64,000 nt of DNA from VRUE01 sp963697805 (lineage in GTDB: Bacteria > Actinomycetota > Thermoleophilia > Solirubrobacterales > 70-9). Location of the stretch: NCBI GenBank assembly GCA_963697805.1, contig CAVOPB010000005.1:1-64000 (forward strand), written 5' to 3'. This document shows, piece after piece, positions 61,220 to 64,000 of the stretch (its first letter is position 1; each line of letters opens with the position of its first letter). The position numbers and the translations under genes are program-made. Under the pieces are notes generated by a model that did not search any database, was not told where the DNA came from, and saw only the letters and a program-made list of their open reading frames with translations.

Positions 61220-61630
61220 TCAGGGCGAGTAGGAGCCGGCCTGTTCCTTGGCTTCTTCGATTCCCTTTTCGGCCTGCTTTTTCGCCTTTTCGAAGCCCTT
61301 TTCGACCTTTTCGGAACCTTCTTCGATCGCCTTGTTCACGCCCTTCTTTGTCGTGCTGCCGCCTTCTTCGATGCCCTTCTTGGCTTCTTCGCTGCCCTTT
61401 TCGAGGCCCTGCTTGACCGATTCCCCGCTCTTTTCGAGTTCCTTCTGGGTTTCGTCGGCCTTTTCTTCGAGCTGTTCCTGGATCGAGTTGACGGAGTCGG
61501 AGGTGCTGTCGCTGCCGCATCCGGCCCAGGCGGCTCCCGCGAGTCCCACGGCAAGCACGAGGACCACTGCTCTGATACGCCCCGCGCCCTTCCACTTCAA
61601 CAGGTCAACTGACACCTTCGCTCCTCTCAT
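61220..61630 (-). CDS. Lipoprotein with charged amphipathic helix
   Basis: 136 residues. A signal with a lipobox (LAVGLAGAAWAGCGSDS) predicts a lipid-anchored mature protein starting at Cys. After that a single long helix of charged repeats follows (EKSGESVKQGLEKGSEEAKKGIEEG, then KKGVNKAIEEGSEK). Its 11-residue K/E-rich periodicity resembles stress-related amphipathic proteins and apolipoprotein-like helices. The stop lies 10 bp from the convergent gene. Function unknown. Confidence 0.7.
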   Translation of the reverse strand: MRGAKVSVDLLKWKGAGRIRAVVLVLAVGLAGAAWAGCGSDSTSDSVNSIQEQLEEKADETQKELEKSGESVKQGLEKGSEEAKKGIEEGGSTTKKGVNKAIEEGSEKVEKGFEKAKKQAEKGIEEAKEQAGSYSP

Positions 61631-61672
61631 TCGACGGCTTCAGACGATCGGGGCGATCTTCGCACGTGAGTG

Positions 61673-63055
61673 TCAGTTGGTGCGGAAAAACCTCTGGATC
61701 ACGTCGACCGCGGGGGATCGGAACGGGAAGTAGAGGCTCGACACATGGCCGCGGTTTGGCGTGATACTGAGCGTGGAGCGGGGAAATCGTTGCTTTACCT
61801 GCTTCGCCTCGGCGACCGAGGTGATGTCGTCGATCTCACCCGCCAGGATCAGGGTCGGAAAGCTGGTCGGGGCTCGCCAGCCGTCGGGAACCGGGGGTTC
61901 CAGTCCCGGCGGGGGTGGCGGCGCCGGCCAGGTCAGGCAGTTGGTCAGGTGTGAGGCCGGCGAGAGCAGGTACTCGCGGGCGCCAAACGGTGCGAAGTGG
62001 TCGGCCGGGACGTCTTTGACCGAAGTCGAGAGCCGGCGGATCCGCGCATCGATCGACGAGTAGGGGTCCCAGAGCAGCGGGTAGTCATTGCACTCGACGG
62101 TGATCTCGAGCCCGTAGGTGAATTCGCGGATCGATCCATGGCCGGGGATGCCGGGCGCGATCAGGTGGTTGAGCCGGCCGGGGTCGCCGGCGAGGTAGCG
62201 GCGGTCGCCTTCGTCGAGGCTGAGGTAGGAGCGCGGCGCCAGGGTCCCCGACTGCAGCAGGAAGCTGAGCAGGTTGTCGGTCGGCCTTCCCTGAGCATGG
62301 AAGCGGCGAACGACGCGGGTGTAGCGCCCGGCGGCGTCCCCCGAGCAGTCCGGGGCGCGACGACAGGCGACGCTCAGGCCATGGAGCCCGGCCGGGAGGA
62401 GTGTCCGGTAATAGGGGTCGTCGGCAGGGTAGGCGGAGTCGAGGACCAGGCCCCGCAGGCTGCCGGGATGGCGGACGGCGTAGGCCTGGCCGAGCAGGGT
62501 CCCGTAGGAGTCGCCGTAGAAGAAGACCTTTCCGAGGCTGAGCGCTTCGCGCACGGCGTCGAGGTCGTGCGCGGTTTCCCCGGTCGTGTAGCCGACGAAG
62601 CGGGGTCCGAGCTGGTTCGCGCATTCGCCGATCGCGGTGCTTTCGAGGATCAGCCCGCGCTGCAGGGTGCGGCAGTTGAGTGCGTCCGAGCGGCCGGTCC
62701 CTCGGGCATCGACGTAGACGATCTCGCGTCGGTTCAGCAGCGGCGCCAGGGCGGCGTTGACCGAGCGGACGAACGGAGCTGCCGTCGATCCATACCCCGG
62801 CCCGCCATCGGTGGCGAGGATCGTCCCCAATGAGGGCCGCGAGCGATCGCCGCGGGGCCTGACGGCGAACGCGACCTTGGTGGTCCCGAGGGAGGGATCG
62901 CCGCGGCGCATCGGCACCGTGATGTGGCCACAGCGCAGCGGCCGCGCCGCGCCGAGGTCGCAGCGTTGGAGCTTCACCGCCGCCTCCGTGGACGGCACTG
63001 CGCACACCCCGAGACCGAGCGCGATCGCCGCGGCCAGGGTGGCGCGGCGGCTCAT
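61673..63055 (-). CDS. Secreted alpha/beta hydrolase (tripeptidyl aminopeptidase-like)
   Basis: 460 residues from the ATG at 63055, beginning with a signal peptide (RATLAAAIALGLGVCAVPS). The alpha/beta hydrolase fold has the oxyanion region GGPGYGSTAA, YVDARGTGRSDAL and the serine nucleophile in FFYGDSYGTLLGQAYA. The acid (IDD in AGEIDDITSV) and the histidine in PNRGHVSSLY complete a triad. This arrangement is typical of Streptomyces tripeptidyl aminopeptidases (SlpD/TAP-like). It likely cleaves peptides outside the cell. It overlaps the DUF1330-like gene by 4 bp. Confidence 0.85.
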   Translation of the reverse strand: MSRRATLAAAIALGLGVCAVPSTEAAVKLQRCDLGAARPLRCGHITVPMRRGDPSLGTTKVAFAVRPRGDRSRPSLGTILATDGGPGYGSTAAPFVRSVNAALAPLLNRREIVYVDARGTGRSDALNCRTLQRGLILESTAIGECANQLGPRFVGYTTGETAHDLDAVREALSLGKVFFYGDSYGTLLGQAYAVRHPGSLRGLVLDSAYPADDPYYRTLLPAGLHGLSVACRRAPDCSGDAAGRYTRVVRRFHAQGRPTDNLLSFLLQSGTLAPRSYLSLDEGDRRYLAGDPGRLNHLIAPGIPGHGSIREFTYGLEITVECNDYPLLWDPYSSIDARIRRLSTSVKDVPADHFAPFGAREYLLSPASHLTNCLTWPAPPPPPGLEPPVPDGWRAPTSFPTLILAGEIDDITSVAEAKQVKQRFPRSTLSITPNRGHVSSLYFPFRSPAVDVIQRFFRTN

Positions 63056-63432
63056 GTGTCGGCCGGGACCATCGGATGGAGCTCGCCCCTTGTCAGCGCC
63101 TCGGTCCGCAGGTGGCCGACCTCCTGGTACTCGGGCGAGGCGATCATGTCGAGAAACCCCTGCCTGCTCGGGTATTCGACGAGGACCACCAGGTCCCAGG
63201 AGTCCTCGCCGAGCAGCGCCGCCGCGGGCTCGCCGGCGAAGACGATCCTGCCACCGATCTTCTCCAGCAACGGAGTGACCGCGGCGCCGTATTCCGCGTA
63301 GCGCTCCTGCCCGCCGTCCGGCCGAAACCGAAGCAGGTTGAGCATCACGATCGCGCCGCTCTCGCCGGTGCGTCCCTGGAAGGCGGCGAAGCCCTCCCTG
63401 TTCAGCGGCTCCGGTTGGGCTGAGTCCTCCAT
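63052..63432 (-). CDS. DUF1330-type (ABM-fold-like) protein
   Basis: 126 residues from the ATG at 63432. The stretch GAIVMLNLLRFRPDGGQERYAEYGAAVTPLLEKIGGRIVFAGE followed by WDLVVLVEYPSRQGFLDMIASPEYQEV is the DUF1330/ferredoxin-like pattern of small dimeric proteins. Function unknown. Its stop overlaps the hydrolase start by 4 bp. Confidence 0.75.
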   Translation of the reverse strand: MEDSAQPEPLNREGFAAFQGRTGESGAIVMLNLLRFRPDGGQERYAEYGAAVTPLLEKIGGRIVFAGEPAAALLGEDSWDLVVLVEYPSRQGFLDMIASPEYQEVGHLRTEALTRGELHPMVPADT

Positions 63433-63496
63433 GTCGGTCCTCTCGTTCGGTGAGTCTTGGGGCGGGCGCCAGCCATTCTGATAGGTACACCGGTTC

Positions 63497-64000
63497 ATGG
63501 CGGGTGCGGCGGAGGGAATTGCGGAGTCGGTCAGGTCGGTGCTGTCCAACCGGACGGTCTGGATCTGGGTCGGGATCTGGATCGCGACCCGGGCGGTCCT
63601 CGTCGTCAACGCCGGCTTCTGGCACCACGAACACCCGATCAACTTCGAGGACGTCAACGTGTATCACCGTTGGTCAGAAATCCTCGCCAACGAACACGTG
63701 ATCCCGAACGAGGACAGCTGGCAGTACCCCCCGGGCGCCGCGTTCATGATGCTGATTCCCCGTATCGGTCCCGCCAGCTACAGCGCGACCTTCGTCAGCC
63801 TGTGGCTGGTCATCGACCTCGTCGGCCTTGGGCTGCTGGGCCTGCTCGGGCGCCGGTCGGGCAACTACACCGGTGTCTGGGTCTGGCTGATCGCGATGCC
63901 TGTCCTCGGCACCTACTCCATCCTCCGATTCGACATCGTCCCGACCGTGATCGGGATCGCAGCCTTGGTCGTGATCCATCGACGGCCGGTCTGGTTCGGG
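63497..64000 (+). CDS. GT87-like membrane glycosyltransferase, 5' part
   Basis: 168 codons open to the right edge from the ATG at 63497. The N-terminus contains WIWVGIWIATRAVLVV, a first helix, then an extracellular loop with FEDVNVYHRWSEILANE and WQYPPGAAFMML. That pattern of a D/E-rich loop with RW and YPPG is shared by DUF2029/GT87 mannosyltransferase-like proteins. Further helices follow. The protein is truncated here by the window edge. Confidence 0.7.
   Translation, partial: MAGAAEGIAESVRSVLSNRTVWIWVGIWIATRAVLVVNAGFWHHEHPINFEDVNVYHRWSEILANEHVIPNEDSWQYPPGAAFMMLIPRIGPASYSATFVSLWLVIDLVGLGLLGLLGRRSGNYTGVWVWLIAMPVLGTYSILRFDIVPTVIGIAALVVIHRRPVWFG

Overview
The window reads as chromosome of a high-GC actinobacterium, most likely class Thermoleophilia (Solirubrobacterales or a relative). 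I infer this from codon use, from secreted proteins carrying the FECR...DGAHSFEVRAIDTAGNVD Ig-like repeat, and from the block yebC-ruvC-ruvA-ruvB-(Zn ribbon/PAS)-secDF-recJ-rel next to pdxS-pdxT-M29 peptidase. No rRNA, tRNA, CRISPR array, transposase or integrase was seen.

Left region (1-12.6 kb, minus strand): one enormous secreted-protein gene. About 1490 residues carry a dimethylformamidase-like domain, a DUF4082-like domain, an SbsA-type Ig domain and a deacetylase-like domain. They are followed by about 28 tandem 267-bp (89-residue) Ig-like repeats that run off the left edge. Eleven single-base indels break the reading frame inside the repeats.

12.7-39.7 kb: a surface-polysaccharide locus. 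On the minus strand are an anchored beta-propeller, an MFS transporter, a sugar transferase, a DegT aminotransferase, an epimerase, a GT4, a Wzx-like flippase, a hexapeptide acyltransferase, a GT2 and a methyltransferase. Divergent on the plus strand are GT2, AsnB, FemAB/GNAT, GT2, polysaccharide deacetylase and GT4, then two secreted beta-helix proteins. A minus-strand group follows with an O-antigen ligase-like protein and three Wzz-like paralogues, and then a plus-strand Gfo/Idh oxidoreductase. Together these could build, export, polymerise, chain-length control and decorate an envelope polysaccharide.

39.7-41.6 kb: a small regulatory island with a sigma-70-family factor between two distantly paralogous small proteins.

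41.6-56.3 kb: housekeeping genes. They cover stringent response (rel), DNA repair and recombination (recJ, ruvABC), protein export (secDF fused in one ORF), the regulator yebC, PLP synthesis (pdxST) and an M29 aminopeptidase, with two clear hairpin terminators and a 24-bp-arm inverted repeat ahead of pdxS.

56.3-64 kb: an RpiR-type regulator, a four-gene operon of unknown membrane and zinc-binding proteins, a frameshifted yjbQ, a SnoaL-like protein, several secreted proteins or lipoproteins, an alpha/beta hydrolase, a DUF1330-type protein and the 5' part of a GT87-like membrane protein cut by the right edge.
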